Source: Proteiniphilum sp. UBA5384
GTDB taxonomy: Bacteria > Bacteroidota > Bacteroidia > Bacteroidales > Dysgonomonadaceae
DNA length: 64,000 bases
Direction of reading: 5' to 3'
Assembly (NCBI RefSeq): GCF_002410825.1
Contig: NZ_DHOS01000030.1
Coordinates: forward strand, 1-64,000
Shown here: one piece after another, positions 52,250 through 61,496 of the stretch
Position numbering within the stretch: the stretch's first letter is position 1
Layout: each line of letters starts with the position of its first letter
Notes under the pieces: generated by a model
Told to the model about the DNA's origin: nothing
Seen by the model: only the letters and a program-made list of their open reading frames with translations
The model's database searches: none
Position numbers and translations under genes: made by a program

Positions 52250-53455
52250 TTACTCGTTGAAAAGACGGCTTCGTGCAATCATGCAGGCACCGATGATGCC
52301 GGCTTTATTCTTTAGTTTTGATGTTACGATTCTTGTGTCTTTATTGACCAGGTTCAGGGAATGTTTCCTGATGGAACTGCGAATGGGTAACATGATAAAC
52401 CCGTCCGTTTCGGCTACTTGCCCACCGATGATTACCAATTCGGGATTGAAAATATTAATGAGGCCGGCAATATATTTACCCAGTTTATAACCTACCTCCT
52501 CCACAATCTCAATACAAAGTGGATCCTCCATATTAGTAGCTTTGATAATATCTGTAAGGGTGAGTTTGCTAAGATCTTTTACCTGCTCTGTAAGGAGGGT
52601 GCTTTCACCTTTTAAGATACGTTCCATCACGATCCTATGTATGGCCAGACCAGACGCTTCTGTTTCAAGACACCCTTTTTTTCCACAGTGACAAAGTATT
52701 TCATTGTCAAAACTAGGAAAATGGCCAAATTCACCGGAAAATCCCGATTTCCCGTAATAGGGCTTTCCATCGATAATGATACCAATACCCAATCCCCAGG
52801 AAATATTGACAAAAATCACGTTCTGTTCTCCTTCGGATACGCCTTTCATATATTCGCCATACGCCATGGCCCGGGTATCATTATCAATGCCTACATTATA
52901 ATTCAGCCGTTTTGTGAGCGTTTCGCTGATGGGGCTTTCGCTGAAATAAAAACTACTGTAACTGTATCCTGATTCCGGATTCACACGGCCCGAGATATTC
53001 AGGTTGATATTAAAAATCTTTTTTTTGAGTTCACCCGTCTTGTCAATAAATTTCCGAATGTGGTCACAAAGCATATCAAATGATTCGGTTGTATTTTCAT
53101 AGGTATAGGAAATACCTGTCTGATACTCTACAATGTTACCTGTGAAGTCCATCAGGGCTATGTTCAGATGATGCCGGCTCATATCCACGCCTACAAAATA
53201 GGCGGAAGTTGGATTAAGACCATACACACTCGGATGCCTTCCTCCCGGAGTCTGAATCTTGCCTAATTCGGCTATTAATCCCTGGTCCTTGAGTTCGGCA
53301 ATGAATTTGGTGATGGTCGGTACGCTCAGGTCGAGCTCCTTGGATAATTCGGCGATAGTAGCGTTCCCTGTAGTGATGAAATGATTAATAATGTCCTTCT
53401 TTATCTGGACATTCTTTGGGCTTTTGTCGCTTTTTAAAAGAAAATTCCTTACCAT
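52250..53455 (-). CDS. ROK-family transcriptional regulator/sugar kinase-like
   Basis: N-terminal winged helix (about 20-75, NATIAELSKELDLSVPTITKFIAELKDQG) followed by a ROK domain: FVGVDMSRHHLNIALMD as the phosphate 1 loop, NDTRAMAYGEY, and the zinc-binding GHFP...CHCGKKGCLETEASG. This NagC/Mlc/XylR-like build points to sugar-responsive repression, perhaps of local or distant carbohydrate genes. The start at 53455 (401 residues) is preferred. An open frame to 53617 adds Cys/Phe-rich sequence foreign to the family and would begin upstream of the -7 element at 53551-53558. Confidence 0.88.
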   Translation of the reverse strand: MVRNFLLKSDKSPKNVQIKKDIINHFITTGNATIAELSKELDLSVPTITKFIAELKDQGLIAELGKIQTPGGRHPSVYGLNPTSAYFVGVDMSRHHLNIALMDFTGNIVEYQTGISYTYENTTESFDMLCDHIRKFIDKTGELKKKIFNINLNISGRVNPESGYSYSSFYFSESPISETLTKRLNYNVGIDNDTRAMAYGEYMKGVSEGEQNVIFVNISWGLGIGIIIDGKPYYGKSGFSGEFGHFPSFDNEILCHCGKKGCLETEASGLAIHRIVMERILKGESTLLTEQVKDLSKLTLTDIIKATNMEDPLCIEIVEEVGYKLGKYIAGLINIFNPELVIIGGQVAETDGFIMLPIRSSIRKHSLNLVNKDTRIVTSKLKNKAGIIGACMIARSRLFNE

Positions 53456-53550
53456 GATTATATTCCTGTTTAATATGCAAAACCAGATTCCCCCACCCAT
53501 ATACGGAAAAATGATCCGACCTGATCGGGATCCCCGCTTGCAGAAACAAA

Positions 53551-53580
53551 CAAAGTTATTAAAAAAATGATTGAATGAAA
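53551..53580 (-). promoter_or_regulatory. Promoter of the ROK gene
   Basis: On the minus strand, TAACTTTG (plus 53551-53558) matches TAnnTTTG, and TTTC (plus 53577-53580) is a weak -33 element with an 18-base spacer. Confidence 0.4.
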
Positions 53581-53635
53581 GCGGAATATGAAGAAAACTT
53601 TGCTGGATATGTTCCATATCTTTTTATTTTTTTGA

Positions 53636-53643
53636 TACCTTTG
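53636..53643 (+). promoter_or_regulatory. -7 element before hppA
   Basis: TACCTTTG, a full TAnnTTTG match, 78 bases before the hppA start codon. No clear -33 element. Confidence 0.45.
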
Positions 53644-53720
53644 TGTAATATAGTAATAATACCCTGTTGAATGGTCGGATTTGATAAGTCATAAGAAAGA
53701 CAATCTATAAATATAATCAT

Positions 53721-55922
53721 ATGAATTATTTCTATCTTGTACCAGTTGCCTCTGTGATGGCACTGTTTTTCGCGTATTACTTCTTTAAGAGAATGATGCA
53801 GGAGAGTGAGGGCACTGAAAAAATGAAAACTATTGCCCGTTACGTTCGGGATGGCGCCATGTCATACCTTAAACAGCAGTATAAAGTGGTGACCATAGTA
53901 TTCGTTGTGTTGGCTCTTCTTTTCGCAGGTATGGCTTTCTTTGGCCTACAAAACAGTTGGGTACCGTTTGCTTTTCTTACCGGTGGTTTTTTCTCCGGAC
54001 TGGCGGGGTTTTTTGGGATGAAGACTGCCACTTATGCCTCTGCCAGAACGGCCAATGCTGTGCAGCGTTCATTGAACAGCGGGTTACAAATAGCTTTCCG
54101 TTCAGGAGCAGTTATGGGGCTGGCGGTAGTGGGGCTGGCATTGCTTGATATCTCTGCATGGTATCTGATACTGGATCACTTTGTGGAAAATGCCGATGCC
54201 GGGCACAAGTTGATTATGATTACCACAACCATGTTGACTTTTGGAATGGGTGCTTCCACGCAGGCTTTGTTTGCCCGTGTGGGCGGTGGAATTTATACCA
54301 AAGCCGCAGATGTGGGAGCCGACCTGGTCGGGAAGGTGGAGGCCGGCATTCCCGAAGATGATCCGCGGAATCCGGCTACTATTGCCGATAATGTGGGTGA
54401 TAACGTGGGCGATGTAGCAGGGATGGGGGCCGACCTCTATGAATCGTATTGCGGATCTATTCTTTCTACTGCCGCTTTGGGTGCATCTGCCTTTGTGATG
54501 AACCCTGCCATGCAGAAGAATGCCGTATTTGCTCCCATGATCATCGCTGCGATAGGGGTATTTCTCTCTATTTTCGGTATTTTTTTGGTAAAGACCAAAG
54601 AAAATGCTTCGGTGAAACAGTTGATGGATTCGCTTAACAGGGGAGTGAATGTGAGTGCGATCCTGATTGCCGCGGCTACATTTGGTATATTATACCTGTT
54701 GGGCTTTTCTAACTGGTTGGGCTTGTCGTTCTCTGTAATTGCCGGTCTCCTTGCAGGTATTATTATCGGGCAAGGTACCGAATATTTCACATCACCTTCT
54801 TATAAACCTACAAAAGGTATTGCTGCCAGTGCGCAGACCGGTCCTGCTACGGTAATTATTTCAGGAATGGGGACAGGTTTTATCTCCACCGTGATTCCGG
54901 TAGTTACCATCGTTTTGGCTATTATGATTTCTTACCTTGCTGCAATTAATTTTGATGTGCAGAATATGATTGCGGGAGAGAACCTGAGTATGGGGTTATA
55001 CGGCATTGCCATTGCTGCGGTAGGTATGCTCTCCACGCTGGGAATTACCCTTGCTACCGATGCTTATGGCCCTATTGCGGATAATGCCGGCGGAAATGCC
55101 GAAATGTGTGGCCTCGAACCGGAAGTGAGAAGACGTACCGATGCGCTCGATGCATTAGGAAATACTACTGCAGCTACCGGTAAAGGTTTTGCCATCGGAT
55201 CGGCTGCATTGACCGGATTGGCATTATTGGCCTCCTATATGGAAGAGATACGGATTGGGATGTTGCGATTGGGAAATGAAGTGCTTGAATTTGCGAATGG
55301 AGATACTGTGGAAGTGACCAAAGCTAATTTTGTGGATTTTATGAACTATTATCAGGTCACATTGATGAATCCTAAAGTACTGGCGGGTATTTTCCTCGGA
55401 TCGATGATGGCATTTCTTTTCTGCGGCCTTACCATGAATGCTGTGGGAAGGGCGGCACAAAAGATGGTGGAAGAAGTGCGACGGCAGTTCCGTGAGATAA
55501 AAGGGATAATGACGGGTGAGGCTACACCAGATTATGCGCGTTGTGTAGAGATATCTACCAGAGGCGCCCAGCGGGAGATGTTGCTGCCTTCGTTGTTGGC
55601 CATTATCATTCCTGTATTGACCGGTTTGATCTTTGGAGTATCCGGTGTGATGGGGCTGTTGGCCGGCGGTCTGGGTGCCGGTTTTGTGTTGGCCGTCTTT
55701 ATGGCTAATTCAGGTGGAGCATGGGACAATGCCAAGAAATATATTGAAGAAGGTCATTTAGGAGGAAAAGGAAGTGATGCACACAAAGCGACAGTGGTAG
55801 GCGATACGGTAGGTGATCCATTTAAAGATACCTCCGGCCCATCCCTCAATATTCTTATCAAGTTGATGAGCATGGTGGCTATTGTGATGGCAGGTCTAAC
55901 GGCCGCATGGAGCTTGCTGTAA
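53721..55922 (+). CDS. hppA: Membrane-bound ion-pumping pyrophosphatase, K+-dependent type
   Basis: Integral membrane enzyme with about 16 helices that couples pyrophosphate hydrolysis to Na+ and/or H+ export. The substrate-binding block EDDPRNPATIADNVGDNVGDVAGMGADLYESY is intact, as are the later DAYGPIADNAGGNAEMCGL and the C-terminal GDTVGDPFKDTSGPSLNIL. The K+-determinant reads GNTTAATGKG (Ala, not Lys), typical of K+-dependent enzymes, which are commonly Na+ pumps. 733 residues, full length. Ion specificity is inferred. Confidence 0.94.
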   Translation: MNYFYLVPVASVMALFFAYYFFKRMMQESEGTEKMKTIARYVRDGAMSYLKQQYKVVTIVFVVLALLFAGMAFFGLQNSWVPFAFLTGGFFSGLAGFFGMKTATYASARTANAVQRSLNSGLQIAFRSGAVMGLAVVGLALLDISAWYLILDHFVENADAGHKLIMITTTMLTFGMGASTQALFARVGGGIYTKAADVGADLVGKVEAGIPEDDPRNPATIADNVGDNVGDVAGMGADLYESYCGSILSTAALGASAFVMNPAMQKNAVFAPMIIAAIGVFLSIFGIFLVKTKENASVKQLMDSLNRGVNVSAILIAAATFGILYLLGFSNWLGLSFSVIAGLLAGIIIGQGTEYFTSPSYKPTKGIAASAQTGPATVIISGMGTGFISTVIPVVTIVLAIMISYLAAINFDVQNMIAGENLSMGLYGIAIAAVGMLSTLGITLATDAYGPIADNAGGNAEMCGLEPEVRRRTDALDALGNTTAATGKGFAIGSAALTGLALLASYMEEIRIGMLRLGNEVLEFANGDTVEVTKANFVDFMNYYQVTLMNPKVLAGIFLGSMMAFLFCGLTMNAVGRAAQKMVEEVRRQFREIKGIMTGEATPDYARCVEISTRGAQREMLLPSLLAIIIPVLTGLIFGVSGVMGLLAGGLGAGFVLAVFMANSGGAWDNAKKYIEEGHLGGKGSDAHKATVVGDTVGDPFKDTSGPSLNILIKLMSMVAIVMAGLTAAWSLL

Positions 55923-55990
55923 CCTCCTATGGTTCGTCCTTTTTAGCGTTTATTATTAGTTGATATGCCTTCCGATACGGCAATGTTTTG

Positions 55991-55998
55991 TATATTTG
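55991..55998 (+). promoter_or_regulatory. -7 element before mdh
   Basis: TATATTTG matches TAnnTTTG, 70 bases before the chosen mdh start. It also argues against the longer open frame that begins at 55960. Confidence 0.42.
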
Positions 55999-56067
55999 AT
56001 GCCTCAAATCACACTTGTGGGGGCTAATGAAATCGACGTATTATTAACATTCAAATATAAACTAATT

Positions 56068-57066
56068 ATGAGCTTTCTGACGAACGACAAATTAACGATT
56101 GTAGGAGCTGCCGGGATGATCGGTTCCAACATGGTGCAAACAGCTGCCATGATGCGTTTAACACCCAATATCTGCCTTTACGACCCATTTGCTTTGGGTC
56201 TTCAGGGGGTGGTGGAAGAGATGCGCCACTGCGGTTTTGAAGGTATAAACTTCACTTATTCTACCGACGTGAAAGAAGCATTTACCGGGTCTAAATACAT
56301 GATCTCTTCAGGTGGTGCACCCCGTAAGGATGGGATGACCCGTGAAGACCTGCTGAAAGGGAACGCTGAAATCGCTGCCCAATTGGGAAAAGATATCAAG
56401 GCCTATTGTCCCGACCTGAAACATCTGACTATCATCTTTAACCCGGCTGATATTACCGGATTGGTGGCTCTGATTTATTCCGGTCTGAAACCGTCGCAAG
56501 TAACCACTTTGGCTGCGTTGGATAGCACTCGTTTACAAAGTGAGCTGGCAAAGCACTTCGGTGTAGAGCAGAGCAAAGTGACCGGTGCCCGTACGTATGG
56601 CGGCCACGGTGAACAGATGGCCGTTTTCGCTTCTACCGCCAAAGTGGACGGCAAACCTCTTACTGACTTTATTGGAACAGATGCCCTCTCTAACGAAGCT
56701 TGGACTGAATTGAAAGTACGTGTAACCAAAGGTGGTGCCAATATCATCAAGTTGCGTGGACGTTCTTCTTTCCAGAGCCCGGCTTATACCTCGGTAGAGA
56801 TGATTCGTGCTGCTATGGGAGGCGAAACCTTCCGTTGGCCGGCAGGATGTTACGTGAATATTCCCGGATTTGAAAATATCATGATGGCGATGGAAACCAC
56901 ACTCGACAAGAATGGTGTTTCTTTCGGTGAAGTAAAAGGTACCGATGCTGAAATCGCAGAACTGAAACAGAGCTATGGACACTTGGTGAAACTGCGCGAC
57001 GAAGTGATTTCCATGGGTATTATACCGTCTGTAAATCAATGGAACAGCGTAAATCCGAATCTGTAA
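56068..57066 (+). CDS. mdh: Malate dehydrogenase
   Basis: NAD-dependent oxidation of malate to oxaloacetate; in fermenting Bacteroidales it runs towards malate, fumarate and succinate. The Rossmann loop is TIVGAAGMIGSNMV. LYDPFALGLQGV marks the acidic NAD-ribose-binding residue, the substrate-binding arginine lies in APRKDGMTREDLL, and the catalytic His is in RTYGGHGEQMAVF. ATG at 56068 gives 332 residues. A longer frame begins at a TTG (55960) but overlaps the promoter. The terminator follows at 57103-57132. Confidence 0.93.
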   Translation: MSFLTNDKLTIVGAAGMIGSNMVQTAAMMRLTPNICLYDPFALGLQGVVEEMRHCGFEGINFTYSTDVKEAFTGSKYMISSGGAPRKDGMTREDLLKGNAEIAAQLGKDIKAYCPDLKHLTIIFNPADITGLVALIYSGLKPSQVTTLAALDSTRLQSELAKHFGVEQSKVTGARTYGGHGEQMAVFASTAKVDGKPLTDFIGTDALSNEAWTELKVRVTKGGANIIKLRGRSSFQSPAYTSVEMIRAAMGGETFRWPAGCYVNIPGFENIMMAMETTLDKNGVSFGEVKGTDAEIAELKQSYGHLVKLRDEVISMGIIPSVNQWNSVNPNL

Positions 57067-57102
57067 GCATAGAAAACAGAAGCCTTTATCGGGCAATAGT
57101 AC

Positions 57103-57132
57103 AAGCCGGTGCTGAAAAGTGCCGGCTTTTTT
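57103..57132 (+). terminator. Intrinsic terminator of mdh
   Basis: AAGCCGG (57103-57109) pairs with CCGGCTT (57122-57128) around a GTGC/GTG-containing loop, followed by a T run. Confidence 0.75.
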
Positions 57133-57165
57133 GCGATATAGGCGACTTATGTTCGATTTTTTTAT

Positions 57166-57233
57166 TTTGCCTATGTTCTTAGTGTGTATTTGATGAAATT
57201 TGCCTATGTTTTTAAATTAAATCATTATCTTTG
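57166..57233 (+). promoter_or_regulatory. Promoter region of the ATPase gene with a 12-bp direct repeat
   Basis: TATCTTTG (57226-57233) is the -7 element and TTTG (57199-57202) a -33 candidate with a 23-base spacer. TTTGCCTATGTT occurs twice, at 57166-57177 and 57199-57210, 33 bases apart; the second copy contains the -33 element, so a repressor or activator could bind there. Confidence 0.45.
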
Positions 57234-57256
57234 GTCTGTAATTCAAAATTATAGAT

Positions 57257-58600
57257 ATGTTTTACAGAAATATACTCTCCAAATTAAGAGAGTGGGCTTC
57301 GAATCCTGACCGGAAGCCCCTTATCTTGCGTGGAGCCAGACAAGTTGGGAAAACAACCGCCGTGGAAGAGTTCAGCCGGGAATTCGACAACTTTATTCAC
57401 CTGAATCTTGAAAAAATAGGGGATGCGCGTCTTTTTACTGAGGCGGACACAGTATCTGAGATCATGGAGATAGTCAGTTTCCGACAAAATATATCTGTGG
57501 AAAGGGGTGGCAAGACGTTGTTGTTCATCGATGAAATACAGACTACGCCAAAAGCAGTTGCATTATTGCGCTATTTCTATGAGGAGATGCCGTACCTTTA
57601 TGTTATAGCTGCCGGATCGATGTTGCAGTCACTTCTCAAAGAACGTGTCTCTTTTCCTGTGGGGCGGGTAGAATATATGCAATTGGCTCCATGTACATTT
57701 AGTGAATTCCTGGGAGCGATCGGCGAAGAACAATACAAAAATGCGATTGAGGAAGGAAGGCTGCCTGTTGCCCTGCACGCGGAAGTGATCAAACGGTTCA
57801 ATACCTATGCTATTATTGGCGGGATGCCGGAAATCGTGTCAAATTACGCGGAGCATAGAGATTTAACCCGTTTAAAGACTATTTACAATACGCTGCTGAA
57901 AGGCTACAATGAGGATGTGGAAAAATATGCGTCCACACAAAAACAGACACACATTATCCGCCATATTTTGAATACGGGATGGACAAAAGCAGGGCAGACA
58001 ATTACATTGACCAACTTCGGTGGATCCAGCTATCTCTCAAAAGACGTAAGGGAGGCATTCACCATTATGGAAAGAGCTTTCTTGTTGGAATTGATATATC
58101 CGGCGACCAATGTCCAAATCCCTATCGAAGTGTCTTATCGGCGTGCGCCAAAATTATGCTGGGTAGATACCGGGCTCGTCAACTTTTCCGCCAATTTCCA
58201 AGTGGAATTATTGGAGACAAGAGATATACTTGACTCGTGGAAAGGAGCTATTGCCGAGCAAATTGTAGCGCAAGAATTACGTGTGGTGTGTAACAATGCC
58301 CATATCGACCATCTTCATTTCTGGGTTCGTAATAAAAAGGGGTCTAATGCAGAGGTCGATTTTATTTGGCAGCACGGCAATCACATTATTCCCATAGAGG
58401 TAAAATCGGGAGCCAATGCCCATCTTCGGTCTATCCAGTCTTTTATGGATCTGTCATCGGGGAATGTTGCCGTGCGTGTATGGAATGAAAAGTATTCAGT
58501 AGATACAGTTCAGACGCCCAAGGGAAAAAAGTTTACATTACTCAATATCCCTTTTTATTATGTGGGAATACTCCCCGAGCTCTTGATACGAGAGGTATAA
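57257..58600 (+). CDS. AAA_14/DUF4143 family ATPase
   Basis: P-loop ATPase of the AAA_14 plus DUF4143 type. Walker A is GARQVGKTT (about 26-34), Walker B LLFIDEIQTTPKA, and sensor-like IAAGSML. The C-terminal DUF4143 region ends with a PD-(D/E)XK-like fold: NAEVDFIWQHGN, then IPIEVKSG. Such genes are scattered, variable accessory genes in Bacteroidota; roles in toxin-antitoxin-like or stress functions have been proposed but none is established here. It stands alone with its own promoter. Confidence 0.85.
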   Translation: MFYRNILSKLREWASNPDRKPLILRGARQVGKTTAVEEFSREFDNFIHLNLEKIGDARLFTEADTVSEIMEIVSFRQNISVERGGKTLLFIDEIQTTPKAVALLRYFYEEMPYLYVIAAGSMLQSLLKERVSFPVGRVEYMQLAPCTFSEFLGAIGEEQYKNAIEEGRLPVALHAEVIKRFNTYAIIGGMPEIVSNYAEHRDLTRLKTIYNTLLKGYNEDVEKYASTQKQTHIIRHILNTGWTKAGQTITLTNFGGSSYLSKDVREAFTIMERAFLLELIYPATNVQIPIEVSYRRAPKLCWVDTGLVNFSANFQVELLETRDILDSWKGAIAEQIVAQELRVVCNNAHIDHLHFWVRNKKGSNAEVDFIWQHGNHIIPIEVKSGANAHLRSIQSFMDLSSGNVAVRVWNEKYSVDTVQTPKGKKFTLLNIPFYYVGILPELLIREV

Positions 58601-58642
58601 CGAACAGGGAAATTTCCCAGAAACAAATATTGTGAGAGATCG

Positions 58643-58681
58643 AAAAATAAAGTAGGAGGAACTACTTTATTCTCCTCCTAC
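58643..58681 (-). terminator. Intrinsic terminator of the susC-susD operon
   Basis: GTAGGAGGA (58652-58660) and TCCTCCTAC (58673-58681) form a perfect nine-pair stem. Reading on the minus strand it is followed by TTTATTTTT, 30 bases after the last gene's stop. Confidence 0.75.
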
Positions 58682-58710
58682 TCGATCTTATGATTCTTAT
58701 GTGCTACCGA

Positions 58711-59562
58711 TTACAGGGGTTCATACGCTTTAAAATAGGATACCTGGCATGTCCCATTCGTATTGTTTGTTTCGGTAATGACAAGCTTGAAATAGCGTGC
58801 TGTTGTTATTTCATCCAGTATTACCTCCTCGTAGGGAGGCACTAACGGACTGTTTCCGTTGACGATCGTACCATCGGGAGCAGTCCATGGCAAGGAGAAA
58901 GAAAAGCCACCCACTTTTGTGTAATTCTCATTATCTGTACCGGCGTAAACCTCCATTGTTTTCACCGAAGGGTAGTTGTTCCCATTCTCTGCATAATACC
59001 TACGCCCAATTTGGACCATGGCAACCGGCTGTTCTTTTTGCATATCAATCACAATCTGGTGGGGAAGCGGTTCGGTCAATGCCGGAGAATATTGGCTATG
59101 CCAGAAATTTGTCCGATCATTATTGAATAAGCTGGGGTAACCTCCCCCGTCGGAAGCCTGGACATCTGAACCGGTGGCATTCCATAATGTCCAATCGTAT
59201 TCCAGGTATTGCTGTCCTTCGTATTTTTGCAATACGGTAAATTCCGTTACTCGATATCCACATCTTAGGGTGACTGTTGCCGTCCTGAAATTATCCTTGC
59301 TCGGATTAGCTTGTGATGCTGTGATGGTCAGCTCTTTTCCGTTGACCGACACCGAACACCATTCCGATCCTTCGTCATCGATCCCAATCACCCGGATGGG
59401 ATCGGATATGTCTGTGTCGGCAGTGAGGGTTGTTGAACCGCCCGATGCCTCGATCACAGCTCGTTGTACGACAATATATCCTACATACGGATGGTCCTCC
59501 TCCTTACATCCAAACATTGTCGCGATCAAAATAACAAATACTATATATTTATAAAGTTTCAT
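58711..59562 (-). CDS. Lipoprotein with BACON-like and F5/8 type C (discoidin) domains
   Basis: Probably a surface glycan-binding protein of the operon. The lipobox is ATMFGC (Cys19). A BACON-like beta domain (about 30-115, with EWCSVSVNGKELTITASQANPSKDN) precedes a discoidin/CBM32-like domain (about 130-283) with NNDRTNFWHSQYSP, PHQIVIDMQKEQPVAMVQIGRR and the terminal ARYFKLVITETN. It is the last gene behind susC and susD on the minus strand, the usual place for accessory glycan-binding lipoproteins. 283 residues. Ligand unknown. Confidence 0.82.
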   Translation of the reverse strand: MKLYKYIVFVILIATMFGCKEEDHPYVGYIVVQRAVIEASGGSTTLTADTDISDPIRVIGIDDEGSEWCSVSVNGKELTITASQANPSKDNFRTATVTLRCGYRVTEFTVLQKYEGQQYLEYDWTLWNATGSDVQASDGGGYPSLFNNDRTNFWHSQYSPALTEPLPHQIVIDMQKEQPVAMVQIGRRYYAENGNNYPSVKTMEVYAGTDNENYTKVGGFSFSLPWTAPDGTIVNGNSPLVPPYEEVILDEITTARYFKLVITETNNTNGTCQVSYFKAYEPL

Positions 59563-59676
59563 ACGATTTTTTCATTTGTTTATTTCGGTGTATGGAACTC
59601 GCGATAATCATCGCACTTAGGTGTAATGATGTTCATGCTCGTTTCATACGATTATCTATTTTAATTTTTTGTAAAA

Positions 59677-61473
59677 TCAAGGGTTTTGCTCCAGTTTATA
59701 TGGATAAGCATCATACTGAGCTTGGGGGATAAACTCGCACACAGCCGGGGAGTTATACGGTATCTCAAGAAATTCAGCACCTGCGCGGAGAGTATGTCCA
59801 CCCGGATATTTCCGATCCAGGGTTTGACGGTGCCTGTAGACATCGAAGCGGCGGTGTCCTTCCCACGCCAGTTCCAACATCCGTTCTTCCTCCACGATCT
59901 TATGGATATCCTTGGGTTGTCCGCTTTCGGCTGTCGCCATGTTTTGGAGTGTCCATTCAGGAATACCTGCCCGTCTGCGGATAATATTCACATCGTCGAG
60001 TGCGAGCTGGGTGTTTTCTTTGACAGCGTTGACTTCCGCGCGTATCAGATACATCTCGGCCAAGCGTGATACCACGGGAGACCATAAGTGCAGGCGTTGC
60101 TCCTGGTATGAACACTTGTTAATGGCATATACCAGGAACCGTGCGTCTTTATTGCGCTTGGTGGCCGCATCGAATACTTCGGGCTCAATGCGTCCGATAT
60201 ATTTAGTGCCGTTTGTTCCCATCACGTAAAAACGTTTTCCCAGATTAAAGTCTTCCGATTGGATAATCTCGTCTTGAAACTGCGAAGCATCGGAAGCATT
60301 TGTAATCTTATATGTACCGTCGGCCTGTTTGGTCACTTTTACCTTTTTATACTCATAATGGGCATTATCGCCGGACTGTTTGCGGGTATAAGCAAATGTC
60401 CAGTTCTGATAGTCTTTGTTGGGATAGCCGGTGATAGAGTAGTCGGACGCACCATCTTCAACGTATCGCTTGCAAAGGAACCGGCTCCGCAAATCCTGCG
60501 GCATGTCCCTGTCATTGAGGTGCAGCTCCAACAGCTCCATGTACCTCGACGAGGGCGACATCTCTTCCCATCCGTTATTGTCTATGCGGATGTACATTCC
60601 GCCGGGGAGGCTGTAGGAGGCGTCGTCTTTTTCGATCGTACGGCGTACGGCGAAAATCGTCTCTTTATTATTTTCAGGAATATGCTGTGAATAGATCGCA
60701 TAACGTTCTCCCGTTTCCAATTCAAAACGTCCTGAATTGATCACGGCATCAGCCATATCATATGCGTCATCCCATTGCTCCATATAGAGATAGACTCTTG
60801 CCAGTAAGGCTTGTGCGGCTTCTTTTGTGGCATAAATGTTCGTTTTGGGTGAAATGCCGGTCGGGAGCGTCAAGTAGGTGATTGCATCTTGCAGGTCTTT
60901 GACAACCTGATCGTATACTTCGGCAACCGTGGCACGGTTCTGGGGAAGATCGTCGGGATCGTAATTCAATTTAAGTGGTACTCCCGGATTATCAGTGGGG
61001 TTATTTGAATAGGGTTGGCCGAATTCGTTGACCAGGTAAAAGTAACAGAGTGCCCGTAGGTAGTAGTTTTCACCCATCATGATAACCTGCTCGTCGGTAC
61101 GTTCATCCCCGAATGCTTGTATGGTTTCAATGACCAGATTACAATTCCCGATGGTACGGTATCCCAACTCCCATGCATACTCGGTAACCGTGCTGCCGAT
61201 ATTGCGGGTGTAATCGTATAACGTAAACGTTCCTCCGGTCGATGTTCCGTTCCAGGTGATATCGTCAGCGCCGAAGTTCTGGAAATAGTAGCCGTTAAAA
61301 ATTAATCCCCCGTCGGTTTTCAGTAGGCGATAACTGCCTTGTGACAAGTCTTGGATGTTACGGGGATCAAAATCTTCCATCATAACCCCGTCATACATCT
61401 TCACGTCTAAATTACAGCTTGCCATCGTTGCCATCAGTCCTATGGCGATCCATATATATTGAATTTTTTTCAT
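59677..61473 (-). CDS. SusD/RagB-family nutrient-binding outer-membrane lipoprotein
   Basis: Surface lipoprotein that captures an oligosaccharide or peptide for its SusC partner. Lipobox MASC (Cys20). TPR-like helices run through the N-terminal half (ENYYLRALCYFYLVNEFGQPY, then RVYLYMEQWDDAYDMADAVI). The C-terminal SusD signature includes LWSPVVSRLAEMYLIRAEV and RMLELAWEGHRRFDVYRHRQ. 598 residues, full length. It begins 23 bases after the susC stop and is followed by the BACON/discoidin lipoprotein, a typical polysaccharide-utilisation arrangement, though no enzyme gene is in view. Confidence 0.93.
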   Translation of the reverse strand: MKKIQYIWIAIGLMATMASCNLDVKMYDGVMMEDFDPRNIQDLSQGSYRLLKTDGGLIFNGYYFQNFGADDITWNGTSTGGTFTLYDYTRNIGSTVTEYAWELGYRTIGNCNLVIETIQAFGDERTDEQVIMMGENYYLRALCYFYLVNEFGQPYSNNPTDNPGVPLKLNYDPDDLPQNRATVAEVYDQVVKDLQDAITYLTLPTGISPKTNIYATKEAAQALLARVYLYMEQWDDAYDMADAVINSGRFELETGERYAIYSQHIPENNKETIFAVRRTIEKDDASYSLPGGMYIRIDNNGWEEMSPSSRYMELLELHLNDRDMPQDLRSRFLCKRYVEDGASDYSITGYPNKDYQNWTFAYTRKQSGDNAHYEYKKVKVTKQADGTYKITNASDASQFQDEIIQSEDFNLGKRFYVMGTNGTKYIGRIEPEVFDAATKRNKDARFLVYAINKCSYQEQRLHLWSPVVSRLAEMYLIRAEVNAVKENTQLALDDVNIIRRRAGIPEWTLQNMATAESGQPKDIHKIVEEERMLELAWEGHRRFDVYRHRQTLDRKYPGGHTLRAGAEFLEIPYNSPAVCEFIPQAQYDAYPYKLEQNP

Positions 61474-61496
61474 TGCAGTAACTATTTATCATTCAA

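Noticed and set aside
52250..53617. Longer start for the ROK gene
   Set aside because: The extra 54 residues are not family-like and would begin upstream of the likely promoter at 53551-53558.
55960..57066. Longer start for malate dehydrogenase
   Set aside because: It begins at TTG, overlaps the -7 element at 55991-55998, and adds 36 residues not found in the family.
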